Notes under the pieces: generated by a model | Told to the model about the DNA's origin: nothing | The model's database searches: none | What the model saw: only the letters and a program-made list of their open reading frames with translations | Program-made: the position numbers and the translations under genes | In this document: one piece after another, positions 50,201-61,330 of the stretch | Position numbering within the stretch: position 1 is the stretch's first letter | Layout of the letters: every line of letters starts with the position of its first letter | DNA from: Pelecanus crispus | Taxonomy: Eukaryota; Chordata; Aves; Pelecaniformes; Pelecanidae | Assembly (NCBI RefSeq): GCF_030463565.1 | Contig: NC_134652.1 | Coordinates: 12,997,397-13,061,396, forward strand | DNA: 64,000 bases | Direction: 5' to 3'

Positions 50201-53200
50201 TGAGACCTCACACTGCAGGGAGCTCTGCTGTTAGGTGGCTGTGGAAGACATCAGCATATGGGCCTGAATAGGCAAGGCTGCAGCTGTGCCTCTGGATAGC
50301 CATGCAAATTTAATACAAGTGCTGACCATCCTTAGCGTAAAGATTTGGGGTTTTGGTTTGAAAATCTCCTATGTCCTCTTGAGTTCCAGTACTTCCAAAT
50401 CAAAACCTTGCTCATTCAAACTAAACCTTCACGTTGTTGATCCTAAGCTGCTACAAATCCCACCTCTGTTGATAGGGAGCTGGATCAGCTCTGACAGATT
50501 TGGCCTTAGTTTTAGATTCTGTTCACGCGTGTGCAGCATTAACAGCTTGAATCAATGGAATAGCTGAGGAGCAGAGGTTACCGTTTCAGCTGTCTTGCAA
50601 ATCCTATATCCAAAGCATGTAATGTGGTGCTACAGCAGCATTTGTGCTTGGTTTTTTTTTACCTGGAAAGTACAACCTACTTCACAATGCTACCAACAAA
50701 ACAACTGCTCAGAAAATTGGCCTATAAATATCACCTACTGAATGTGACAAGGGATTTGCAGATGCTGTCCGTGATACGTACACCTTTCCTGTCTAAGATG
50801 GGACTTCAGCTTGCTGCAGGTGAGCTGCTGTAGCTATTTAAAAGGAAGGTTGGCAATAAAACAGGAGCAGTCTGTACAGTGGGAGTACAATCTCCAGAGA
50901 CTCATGGCCTGGTTGTGCCTTGCCACAGGCCTTTGGGTTGTAAATATCATCACACAGAACCACCAAAATAAATTTGGGAACTGAAAGCATGTGTGGCCCA
51001 GGTGTGTGCAGAAGACAAGGGGATTATTAAGGGGATGTGTGCAGGGGGGCGATCTGCAGAAGGAAGAGGGAAGGGGATGTTTGGACAGAGGGAACAAAAA
51101 GGTCTGGAAGAATGAGCAGAGTGTGTGAAATCTGAAAGAAGAGGGGGTATCCAAACCCTGAGGTTTATACCAATTAATAGAGATTATTTCCACTGTACCT
51201 CAAGGATTGGCTGGTAGGGTTTTAAACTCCTTGTGGGGCGAGTCGGATTAGGCAACTGGAACAATTCCTTTAGGGTGATGAAAATCCACAGACCAGGCAA
51301 CCTGTCTTGGAGGGTTTGCATTCAGATGAGATCAAGAAAAGCAGTGCAGTGTGGAGAAAGTGATGTACCCAGGCTACCAGCAGTTGCGAGCAGTCCTTTG
51401 CTCCCTGGCTCTCCTATTCTGCGCTCAGTCCACCCTGTTTGCGAGGCAACTATCCGAATTCACCACTGTAACACTGAATGCTCTTTCTCAGCTTGGGGGG
51501 GAACACAAATGCCCAAAACAACAACAAAAAAACCCGCTCAAACCCCAAAATCTATTCTGCTATTTAAAAAGACAATAACAATCTTGCTTCTGAGGGTGTT
51601 CAAACATTCATTTTCTGAAGACAGGCAGCCTGTCTATTTAAAAACAGAATGAACCCTCACTTTCTTCTTTTTTAAATGGGAACCAAATAGCACTGCAGTA
51701 CAAATCCAGCAGCATTTCACAGTAAGAAAGGGCAGCTCAGTGTGAGGTGCTGAATAATGCTAAAACAGCAAGTGAGCTGACAACAGTAAGCCCACAGAAT
51801 GCATCACGTGTTGGACTCTGTCTTACTGGAGGACTTACTATGTGGGGAAATGTGCAAAAAGGTATTTGTGCGTACTTCAGGAGTGCTGCTCAGTAAACGG
51901 TTTTGAACCAGGTCTGCCTCACTATTGGAGCTGTAGGGACCTCAGCACAGTAATTGAGGGACACTGACTGGATGTTTGACAAAGCCATTTTTAACTGTTT
52001 TGTTCTTTTAGTGTATGTGAAAAGTGCTAACTTTTCAAAGAAAAATGTAGTGCTTAATAAAGAGGGGGAAAACACCCAAACATAACTAGGAAATGAATGC
52101 CCTCAAAGTTCAAATTTTTGGTAAAAAAATAGTTCAATTTGAAAGGACCTCAAAATGCCTCTTGAGCTTTGTAGTTCTTGTGCCTTAAGGTCTGATTTTC
52201 CTGAGGTCTGCAGTGCTCACCCCTAGGATGGGCTTGTGAGCTGGACTGCCTCCTTGTTGCACTGTATGTGATTCCACCTCCTTCCATCCTTTATCGCTTT
52301 CCACCAACGTTACATGGGGCTAACCTGGCTATAGCACTTAGCTGTTACACCTTATGAAGAGACCAGCATTTTTAAAGTTAGTTACCTGTCTTGCCGCAAT
52401 GCTTATGTCAAATATTACCAACAGCTGTTTTTCCACAAAGATATCTGAAGTTTCAGTGAGGAACAAACATCCTTTGAAATCCAGTCCTTATTGAAGAGTA
52501 TAAACTTTACTGTTGATGCTGATGGCAAGATGGTTTTCCATTTGCTAGTCTGAAAGTATGGCACAAAAATTATTGCTTTCTCAAAAAGCCTGATTCAAAG
52601 CGCACAAAGGTTATTGGAATGATTCTTGTCTCCTAATAAGCTTTAGATCAGGCCTTCATTAGGTTAAGGGACTGAATGAAACATTGCTGAGTCTGCTTCT
52701 CACTTGAAACTCTTTCTTGAAATACAATAGAAAGTTCTCCACACTTCTATTTGTTAAGAAGATGGACCCCACCCAGGCTATTTCCTTTAATTTATCATTG
52801 GCAATATGTGCTAAGTTCGTGGTGGAAGTTCTAAATTACCTTTGATTATGGTAAGGGTTTTTTTGGCTTTAATTAAATATAGATGGAAGTTCTTCCTTAG
52901 TAATTATTCCTTGGGAGAATTATTTTAGAGTGGATACATTTCATAAGAAATGTTTCTAAAGGATTCAGTCTTGGCAGAGACTGATGGGAGCAAAGTGGGA
53001 CAAAAAGTAATTTTATCACTTGATAATAAAAGGTTTTGTCTAATTTTCAGAGTTAAACTTACTGTGTTCTTAGGTGCTGCTGAATTAAGTGTTGCTGAAT
53101 GAAATATGCACACAAAGCACCTGGGTTTTGAGGAGCTTCGAAGTAAGTTCTGGTGCACAAAAGGCCTGTATTTGGATTCGTTCTTTGCAATGTGCTTGTG

Positions 53201-55522
53201 GTCCAGGTTTTGTGTCTTGGGCCCTGCAGATACCAGAGTTAGACCCCTTCTTCCACGAGTGTGCAGTGTTCAAGAGGGGGAGCAAAGATGCATCTTCACT
53301 GTTGAGTTTTTGGGCAAGAAAATGTGTTCATGCAGAGTTCTGGGTGGTCATAGCTAGGTTGCAGTGAGTATCCAATTAGGCCAGTCATTGTTATCCTCCC
53401 CTGTAGTGTGGCTAACACAAAGGCAGTGCTGTCATCTTTCCTGGGGGGGAAGGTGGAACAGAAGTACAGGGAAACTAGATGGACTAAGCTCTGACAGGAA
53501 AGCTTGTAGCAAATAGAGATTGAGGCAAGTTCTCCAGAATATGTAGTCTTTGATTTAGCAACAGGCCTGGCTTCTCTTTCTATTGTTTCTCTAAGTGTCT
53601 TCCATTCTCTTTTTCTGTCTTCTGCAAAGGTTTGTGTGCATTGCACCTATTTTAGTAATCCAATGGGAGGTTGGTTTTTCCTGTTTTTAAGTCTACACTG
53701 ATCAGTTACAACTGTGCTAAATAAGGCTGCTTCTGCTTGGCCTTATGATTGTATTCTGACTTGGTATAGAACAGTGTTCATCTTCAAGGCAAAAAGTAAT
53801 TAATTACTCCACACAGTTCCCTAAAAAGTGTGAATTAAATGTAATTGTCCTCATTGTGTTGATTACAAAGCTAAAGGTATATCAAAAATTTCTAGTTGAG
53901 CTAATGAGGCCTTAATATCACTCTGTGCAGTTAGGTGCTGAAGTAAGAGTTAACCTTGTAAGAGAAGTGTCTTGCTAACATCAGTGGGAATTGGGAATTC
54001 TTCTCAAACTGAACTTGTGTATATTGACATTTCATTGACTCTACTCTTGCTGCAGAGCTGATAGTGCTGAATTGTCCAAGGCTGTGAGCAAGGCAAGTTG
54101 AGACCAAATCTAGAAGATTCTGTTTCCTTGTCCTGTGGCCTTGTTCTTTCTTGGCCTCAAAAAATTTTATTGATCTTCAAGTACTGTTGTTGCTAGACCA
54201 AACTGTATATTTAAGCTGCTGTCTTCCGCTGATGTGCAACTGGTTTTGAGTTTCACATAGTGTGGGAGATGCTGGAATCCTAGAAGAGGGAAACCTGTCA
54301 AGTGTAACTACCAGATATAAATACCCAGCAATGGCTCTGCAATGCAAAAATGCTACATTTTTTTGTTTAGAAATATTTCATTTAGTATTTAATATCAGTC
54401 TGTATTCAACTGGGATATGTAAGATTTAGCTAGCTGCAGATTGGACATGGAGTCTGTTACAGACACTGTGCCAACAGATATGCGAGAGCCCCCTTTAGAG
54501 CTGCTTGTCTTTATGCATTGAGCATAATGGGAGTCTGTGCAATGAGTTCAGACTGGACAACGAGCATTTAGAGAACTAAAATGATCTCAGATGCATTCTA
54601 TCTGAAGTAACAAGTAGTATCTACTGTGGAAAATGAGTAGTGGCTCCTACACTTCAAATGACCCAAGATCTCTTAGAGATTGTATCCACAGAGATCTTCC
54701 CTGAACTGCTGATACAATCCTTGGAGTCAGACTGTTACCAGTGATTCTGTTAACCCTGAATTTTTGTGTGCTCTTTTGTTCCTGAATTTAAAGAGTAGGG
54801 GAGACTTCTTTCTTCAAATCTGCAGGTATGATTTCCCTCATGTAGATAGCATTTTTCTGTGTGGTAGTTTGATCTGGAAACTGAGGATAATGTTTTCATA
54901 CTTGCACAAAAAGCTCATGAACACTTAAAAGCCTGTGCAGTCTGCAGACCTATTCTTGCCACATCTCTCTTGACAGGTGAGATGTACTTCCTTTTGGACC
55001 AGCTGTTTCAAAGGTTTTTATTCATGTAGTGGATAGCTGAGGAAAATCAACTGCTTGAAAGATAGAAAGAGTTTGACTTCACTCTTTGATCAAGAAGAGC
55101 AAGGGCCATTCAATCACCATCATATCTAGATCCTTGGAGATCTTTCTGTAACAGAGTCAAACTTAAATCACCCACTTACATGCAGAGTTGGAAGAGAGAG
55201 GTCATCAAAGATCTACAGCCTTACTAAGGTTTTCTGTTTCTACTGTCATTATTGAGGCTGACAGCAGTCCAGAAGCAGGCTATATATCGTCAGGCTAGGG
55301 ATGGTACTTTTCCAGCATCCCATAGCACTGCCATGTAAAAGTAAATATTACAGGTATTTGAAAGAGTTGGCACTTGTTACGAATAAGCAGTTCTGCTCAT
55401 TTTTAAAAGCAAATCCATGCTTGAGCTGACCTGTGATAGACTTGCTTGATATATTTAATCAAAAACATCCTCTCTGCTGAAAAACTGGAGCTGTCATAAA
55501 CCTTGTCACAAGTGTCAAAGAC

Positions 55523-55544
55523 TTTTTTTTTTAAAAAAAAAAAA
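55523..55544. repeat. T10A12 junction
   Basis: Ten T are followed immediately by twelve A, giving a 20-bp perfect self-complementary core. A second A17 run lies at 55671-55687 and further T/A runs at about 55758-55781, so this 260-bp neighbourhood is unusually homopolymer-rich. Confidence 0.85.
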
Positions 55545-58500
55545 GGCACAAACTTGCTGTGCTAACCCTGCTGTTTACTCTGTTATGTGGTTACCTAGGA
55601 AAAATGTGCCCCAGGTAAGGTGATTTTTAATGCAGAACTAATCGCAGACTTCAAATATTCCATGTATTATAAAAAAAAAAAAAAAAATTGGTATCTGAAG
55701 CATGCAACTGTATACTTGTAAAAATTAACTTATCAATGACATCTTCTCTCTAAATATTTTTTTTTTAATTTAAAAAAAAACAGCCTTCACTGCCTGAAAT
55801 AAAAATATTGTATCTGCTAGTCAGGACTTAATGGTAAATTAAACCTGGCATTGGGTCAAAAAACATCACCCTGGCCCGGTAAATATTTCAAATTCAGGTT
55901 CTTTTATTTCTAGAGATAGAAATAGGAAGGCATCGGTACTGGTGTAGCATAGTTTCATAGATGTATTGGAATGAGATATACGAGTAGAATATACCCTTAT
56001 GCTGAGTTGTAATGACATCCACAGGGACTTTCTTGCTTTAGCTATATTAATTTATAAACATAATTATAATGAGGTATGATATGTGTAGAGGAGACCTTGG
56101 AGTTGTGTTTATGTTGCCAAGGGTATGGAGACATACCACAGGACACACCTGTCCAATCAAAAGAACTCAGACTCTGATTATTTGATATAAATCACATGGT
56201 AAAAATTTGCAGGTGATGGATGCGTGGTCCCTTGGTGAATGCATTGCAAACTAGCTGAAAAAACTGGTCTGCTCAAATTGTGGGAAAGGTGGATGGAGAT
56301 CACCTTGGGCAAGGCACATGACAAGTGTTTTGCCTAGAAATACTTGATGTGCCAATCAAGTGCTCTAGTCTCCAGTGGTGTTCTGTCTGCTTAACTCCAA
56401 TGCAGAGAGATAAGTACCATGGAAGAGCTTTCAGCAGTTGCAGGGGAACCATTTTAAGCAAAGCAACCTCTTTTTCTCTGCCTGTCAACCTCAATTCACT
56501 TTGAGTACTTAGAAGGGCAAATTAAATTCACTGTCGCTAAATTCTCCTTCTGTAGCAAGGGTCAGGAAGGGGTTTTGGACTTCATATTTGCTTTAATTGC
56601 CAAAATGTCTTCTGTACAAATCTATTTGTGGGAGGTGAGGAAAAGGTGAACAAGGTGGTGATGTCCATGTGCATTGAGGTTCACAATGTTGTAGCTCTTG
56701 GTGTCACAATCAAAAGCTTAGTGGAAAAACCCATCAAAACCGATGGGCCGTTTTGGCTCAGAGATGTTTTTTCAGATATCCTGGAAGACTAGTACCTTTT
56801 CCCTGCTCCTAGTAAAACATAATTATGGCAAAACCAAACACCTTGACATACATTTGTGATCATGATGTCTTTTCACCCAAGTACTGAAAACGGTTAGTTT
56901 TCCATGCTCTTCTATTACCAGGAATAGCACCACTAGGCCACCAATATTGAGCTCAGAGTAATTGCTTTTGTTAAGAGATTCTCTTGAGTGTGCAGAAAAT
57001 GTCTTGGAAATGGGGGCATTGTTTTGGCAAATTGTAACTGTCGTCTTTCAAAGTATCACCAAAACAAGAAAGTCTATACATTTGCCATTTCCTATTGAAA
57101 TAACTCACGTTGCTAATGGGATTTGTTTTCAAATATGTTTTAACAGACTTCTCTAAAGCCTCGGCTTCTGACTTAAATGCTGCTCCAAAGCCTTGTTTGC
57201 TGGTGTGACAGTAAGCTGACAGGCCAGTAGGAAACAAAGGGTTTATCTGTCATGGATTATGTGAGGGGCATTTTATGGCATACATTGTTGGGTGCAAGGA
57301 GGAAATGTATCTTGAACACACTTCATGTTTTCATTGATTAGTTTTGTTGGTCTCACAGGTAGCAACATAAAAGTACTGCTGTATATTAAAATGCCTGTAG
57401 CAGTATTGCACTTTCCAGCAGTACTGAGGCACAGCTTTTGCTTTGTAGACTGGATTAGTGTGTCTCTTGCAAACTGCATTATGCCAACAAAACATTTACC
57501 AGGCAGAAAAATGCTGGGGGAGACTGCTTTTCCATTCTGATTTAGAATTTTGTAGCTGCAATTTAATTTTTCAGAAGCAAAGACTGGAAGGACAGAATGA
57601 AATCTGTTGAAGCTGTATGACTTTCAGGAGGTATGAGCACCTGCCGTATGCAAGCTCAGTCCTTTTCAGGTCTTAATGAGGTGCGTAGCCAGGATCACTG
57701 AAGACTTCTGCATCTTGAACTATGAGAATGTGGCTTCTGTGTTACTGAAGATTTTGGGTGACTACTGTAGCGCACATTTTTTTCAAGAAAAAAACAAGGG
57801 GAAAACAAATCAAACAGTCCTCATCTCAAATGAGGTGAGTGCAAGGTGCTCTCTTCTTGGAATATAGGGTCTGAATTCATACCAGGTAGCAGCAGTATCG
57901 TTTTGGTGACACTAATATAAAGCAAGCAATACCACTAGAGCTCTTGATATTTGAAGGGTTTGACCAGCAGAGTTGAGGGGGGAAAGGATACTGTGTCTGA
58001 CATAAGGAATTGAATCAAAGGGGTTTTTCTATATTCAGAATTTCCAGCCTGAAACATACATAGTTTTTCATAAAATATCATATGCAGTGTATTTGTTACC
58101 AGAGGCAAACTACAATATATCACCCTCTTAGTCGGATCCTGTTAGCCAGATCCCAGTGTATCTGTTTTCTTTCCAATCATCTTTGACTTCCCCTGTTTTT
58201 TTCCTCAACTGACAGTTCTGTCCACCAATTCTGTAATTACTGTCTATCATTTTAAGTGATGGGCTAAGGGCCAATATTTAAGGTCAGGGCCATGAACATC
58301 TGACTTCCCTTGAGAGTAGAACTGGTTGAGTAGGAAGAATATTGATTCACTGCATAGATCAACCAAAAAGAAGGAAATTTTTCAAATGCTTTTGACCTAA
58401 AAGCATCCAACTATCTCTACTTGAGGCAAGTTAATGAAGGGGTAAATCATATCTTGTATGAATCATGCATCACAATACAAAATGAGAAACTTTGAAAAAG

Positions 58501-59594
58501 CAGCCCAGAGGCTAGCTGCAGACAGCTGAGAGCGTGTCTCAGCCAGAGGTTAGACTGGATTTATAGAAAATTTCTAGATTTGTAGAAAAATGCAGAAATG
58601 AGTGAATTTGACCCCTAATTGAGAGTGGAAACTGATTCACCTCTGTGGCTAATTTAGTGGATCATCATCTTAAATACGAGCATATAAGTGAAAGCAGAAT
58701 TCACTGTTTCACCTAAAAAAATGTATAATCTAATTCACATAAAGGGAGAATCTGTAACTTATTCTTCCCTCAAATGGTATCTTTTAATTTAGAAAAAAAT
58801 TGCCACAGTTAATTTCCAGTTGTTTCTTCCTTTCCCCCGTATGTGTAACCCCAAGCAACTATACTTTTCATCATTGGGTAATAGCAACAGTTACAAAGCA
58901 TTAAAAACTTCCCAAGCTACTCAAAGAACATTGCAGATGTTGAAAAACACCCCCCCCTTCTGTCCCTTAAAAAACAAACCCAAAGATGGTTCCATCATGC
59001 CACTAGTGACTGGCATTTAAGAAGGTCCTAAGTGAGTTCAAGTGCCCATCTCCCATCTGGTGGAAATCCTAGTCTGGAGTATGCTGGGGTTTGATTATCT
59101 GAAACCCTTGAGTTCTGTATTTGTGTTCCTGGTCTGAATGAATGATGTAGAAATGTCAAAGCGGCTTTTTGTATGATGAACAGTAATAGGGAAAGAAGCA
59201 AAATAGTGATCCAAAAAGACCTTTAGACGTATTGGCTGACTTTAACTTTCTTGGCAAATCTTAGCTGCAAATAACAGAAACAGCCTGCCCTGCAGAAGGA
59301 AAAAAGTGCCATGCAAGAAATGTCCTAATCTTCTGGGTTATTCACTTTTATCCTTGAACATGAATAATTTATGCTCAGGAAGTTGGTTTCACGGTGACAG
59401 ACAAGCATTTGTTGAGAAAGCTCAGTATTGGTCCTTTCAGAGCTATCTGAGTGCTTCCTGTTGCCATTTTAGAGAAGAAATAGATGTAAAATGGAGAAAA
59501 ACTTAGGCTTTTTTTTGTAGGGGAGTCTAACAGAAATGCTCCTACCTTCTTTGTTGGGTTTTTTTTTTTTTTAAATTTAAACTTTGTTAGGAAG

Positions 59595-59599
59595 CTCAT
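59595..59599 (+). repeat. target-site duplication, left copy (CTCAT)
   Basis: CTCAT immediately precedes the TG of the LTR and is repeated exactly at 60156-60160 right after its terminal CA. A 5-bp duplication is usual for ERVL-like elements. Confidence 0.9.
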
Positions 59600-60155
59600 T
59601 GTCCTGGTTTCAGCTGGGATAGAGTTAATTTTCTTCCTAGCAGCTGCCATAGTGCTGTGGTTTGGATTTAGTAGGAGAAGAATGTTGATAACACACTGAT
59701 GGTTTAGTTGTTGCTGAGTACTGCTTATGCTAGTCAAGGACTTTTCAGCTTCCCATGCTCTGCCAGGTGCACCAGAAACTGGGAGGGGGCACAGCCAGAA
59801 GAGTTGATCCAAACTGACCAAAGGGCTATTCCATACCATATGACGTCATGCTCAGTATAGAAACGGGGGGGGGTTGGCCGGGGGTCGGCAATCGCTGCTT
59901 GGGAACTGTCTGGGTATCGGTCGTCGGGTGGTGAGCAATTGCATTGTGCATCACTTGCTTTGTATATTATTATTATTATATTGTTATTATTATCATTACT
60001 ATTTTACTTCAATTCTTAAACTGTTCTTATCTGAACCCAGGAGTGTTTCTCATTCTTACTCCTCCGATTCTCTCCCCCATCCCATCGGGGCAGGGGGAGT
60101 GAGTGAGCGAGCGGCTGCGTGGTGCTGAGTTGCTGGCTGGGGCTAAACCATGACA
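59600..60155 (+). mobile_element. solo LTR of an endogenous retrovirus (ERVL-like)
   Basis: A 556-bp element starts TGTCCTGGTTTCAGCTGGGA and ends CTAAACCATGACA, with the TG...CA termini of retroviral LTRs and a perfect 5-bp duplication CTCAT on both sides. Inside, in order, are a consensus CRE TGACGTCA (59841-59848), a TATA-like TATAGAAA (59856-59863), a G9 run (59865-59873), an ATT-rich microsatellite (about 59963-60000), and a G-rich 3' part. There are no internal viral genes, so this is the product of recombination between two LTRs. The sequence resembles an LTR family I recall as abundant in neoavian genomes; the 5-bp duplication fits ERVL. It lies in sense orientation within the receptor intron and could supply promoter or enhancer sequence. 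Confidence 0.93.
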
Positions 60156-60160
60156 CTCAT
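60156..60160 (+). repeat. target-site duplication, right copy (CTCAT)
   Basis: Exact copy of 59595-59599, directly after the terminal CA of the LTR. The perfect identity agrees with a fairly recent insertion. Confidence 0.9.
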
Positions 60161-61029
60161 GAAATGCTGCTGAGTAGCAGAATGCTATTGCTGTCCACAC
60201 TTAACCATTTCAAGATAGGTGAGCAAAAAAGTGTTAGCTGGAAGGGTTAGAAATAAATACTGATCTTGTTCTTTGCATACACTGAGTAGTTTTATCATTT
60301 CCAGTTTTATCTGTTAGTATGTCTTTATCTCCTGTTGTCTGTCCTCTTTCTCACATTTGTAGCACACTAACTTTTTAATGAGCTAGCATGAAGCAGACAA
60401 AGGGGTCCAAGGCCAAACCTTAGTCTTCAGCTTGGGTGGAAAAGGGAATAATTAAATGCTGAAAAGGTGATGCAATCAGGTGCACTGGAAAAGAGGGCAA
60501 AAGGATAATGAACAAAGTGAGGGCAGTTTTGACAAACCTCTCTAAGAGAAGCTTCTGAGAGTCAAAGATGCTTGCTAACGTGGCAAGGTGTGGCTGTGCT
60601 TTTACACATCACTGGCTGAGGGGAATGTTCAAAAAATCTTGAGGAAGGCTGCATCCAATTTTCTTTGTCTGCTCAGGTTGGATGTTGCATGGAGAGAAAG
60701 TGAGCCCTTACCTTAAAAGGCACTGTATAAAATGCTGGTTTTCTGCCTCATAGAGGCAGATGAGTTAGAGGCTTTTGTGCTTTATTTCACTCATGCTCCT
60801 GGAGGATGGGCGTGCAACATAAATATTTTAACAATTTGAATGGCTCCTGTTATATGGTCAGGCAGTACAGGAGGAAGCTAAGCCATGATTAGGATGGGAT
60901 TTTCAGTAGCAGTATGTGTAGAGGAAAACAGAAGTGGACTGTGATACAAAAACTGTTGCAGATAATGTTTCCCAAATGATACTGGATTTGGGGTACCAGT
61001 TAACAGCTCAAGGGCAGGGCTGCCATTTA
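60161..61029 (+). other. intron 1 segment between LTR and CR1
   Basis: Non-coding sequence with no recognised repeat. Short homopolymers only. No exon signals of note. Confidence 0.45.
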
Positions 61030-61330
61030 AAGGGGGACCTACACAGGCTGGCGGAGTGGGCCAACAGCAAATGGATGAAATTGAGCTGCGGGGAAATGTG
61101 AAGTCCTGAGCCTGGGATGGAATAAACCCCTGTGGCAATATGGGCTGGGGACAAACTGGCTGGGGAGCAGGTCTGCTGAGAAGCACCTGTGGGTCTTGGT
61201 AGACAGTGAGCTGAATGTAAGCCAGCCATGTGCCCTGGTAATGAGGATGTCTAACAGCACCCTGGGCTGTATTAACAGGAGCACAGTCAGCAGATCCAGG
61301 GAAGTGGGTACTCTCCTCTATTCAGAAATC
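61030..61330 (+). pseudogene. CR1 LINE ORF2 C-terminal fragment (broken)
   Basis: The plus strand follows the end of CR1 ORF2 (reverse transcriptase protein C-terminal region). Blocks are CCTACACAGGCTGGCGGAGT near 61038, ATGTGAAGTCCTGAGCCTGG near 61097, GGAATAAACCCCTGTG near 61119, GCTGAGAAGCACCTGTGGGT near 61176, and CACCCTGGGCTGTATTAACA near 61258. The reading frame is broken by small indels and stops, so no protein is made. It is a 5'- and 3'-truncated remnant, sense to the host gene. The name is from memory of the consensus. Confidence 0.82.

Larger units (their letters stand above)
44266..59599 (+). other. intron 1 segment, non-coding
   Basis: No exon is supported. The longest open frame, 44276-44845, lacks an ATG at its start, has no family motif, and is judged chance. 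Possible conserved-looking AT-rich blocks lie at about 46100-46560 and 47960-48130. A- and T-runs cluster between 55520 and 55790. Sections such as 53650-55500 contain nothing I can name. Confidence 0.45.

Noticed and set aside
59375..59839. 154-codon minus-strand open frame
   Set aside because: Its upstream half is the reverse strand of the solo LTR and the rest includes homopolymer translation; not a gene.
59874..60128. 84-codon plus-strand open frame inside the LTR
   Set aside because: Lies within the LTR and translates its ATT microsatellite; LTRs of this kind do not encode protein there.
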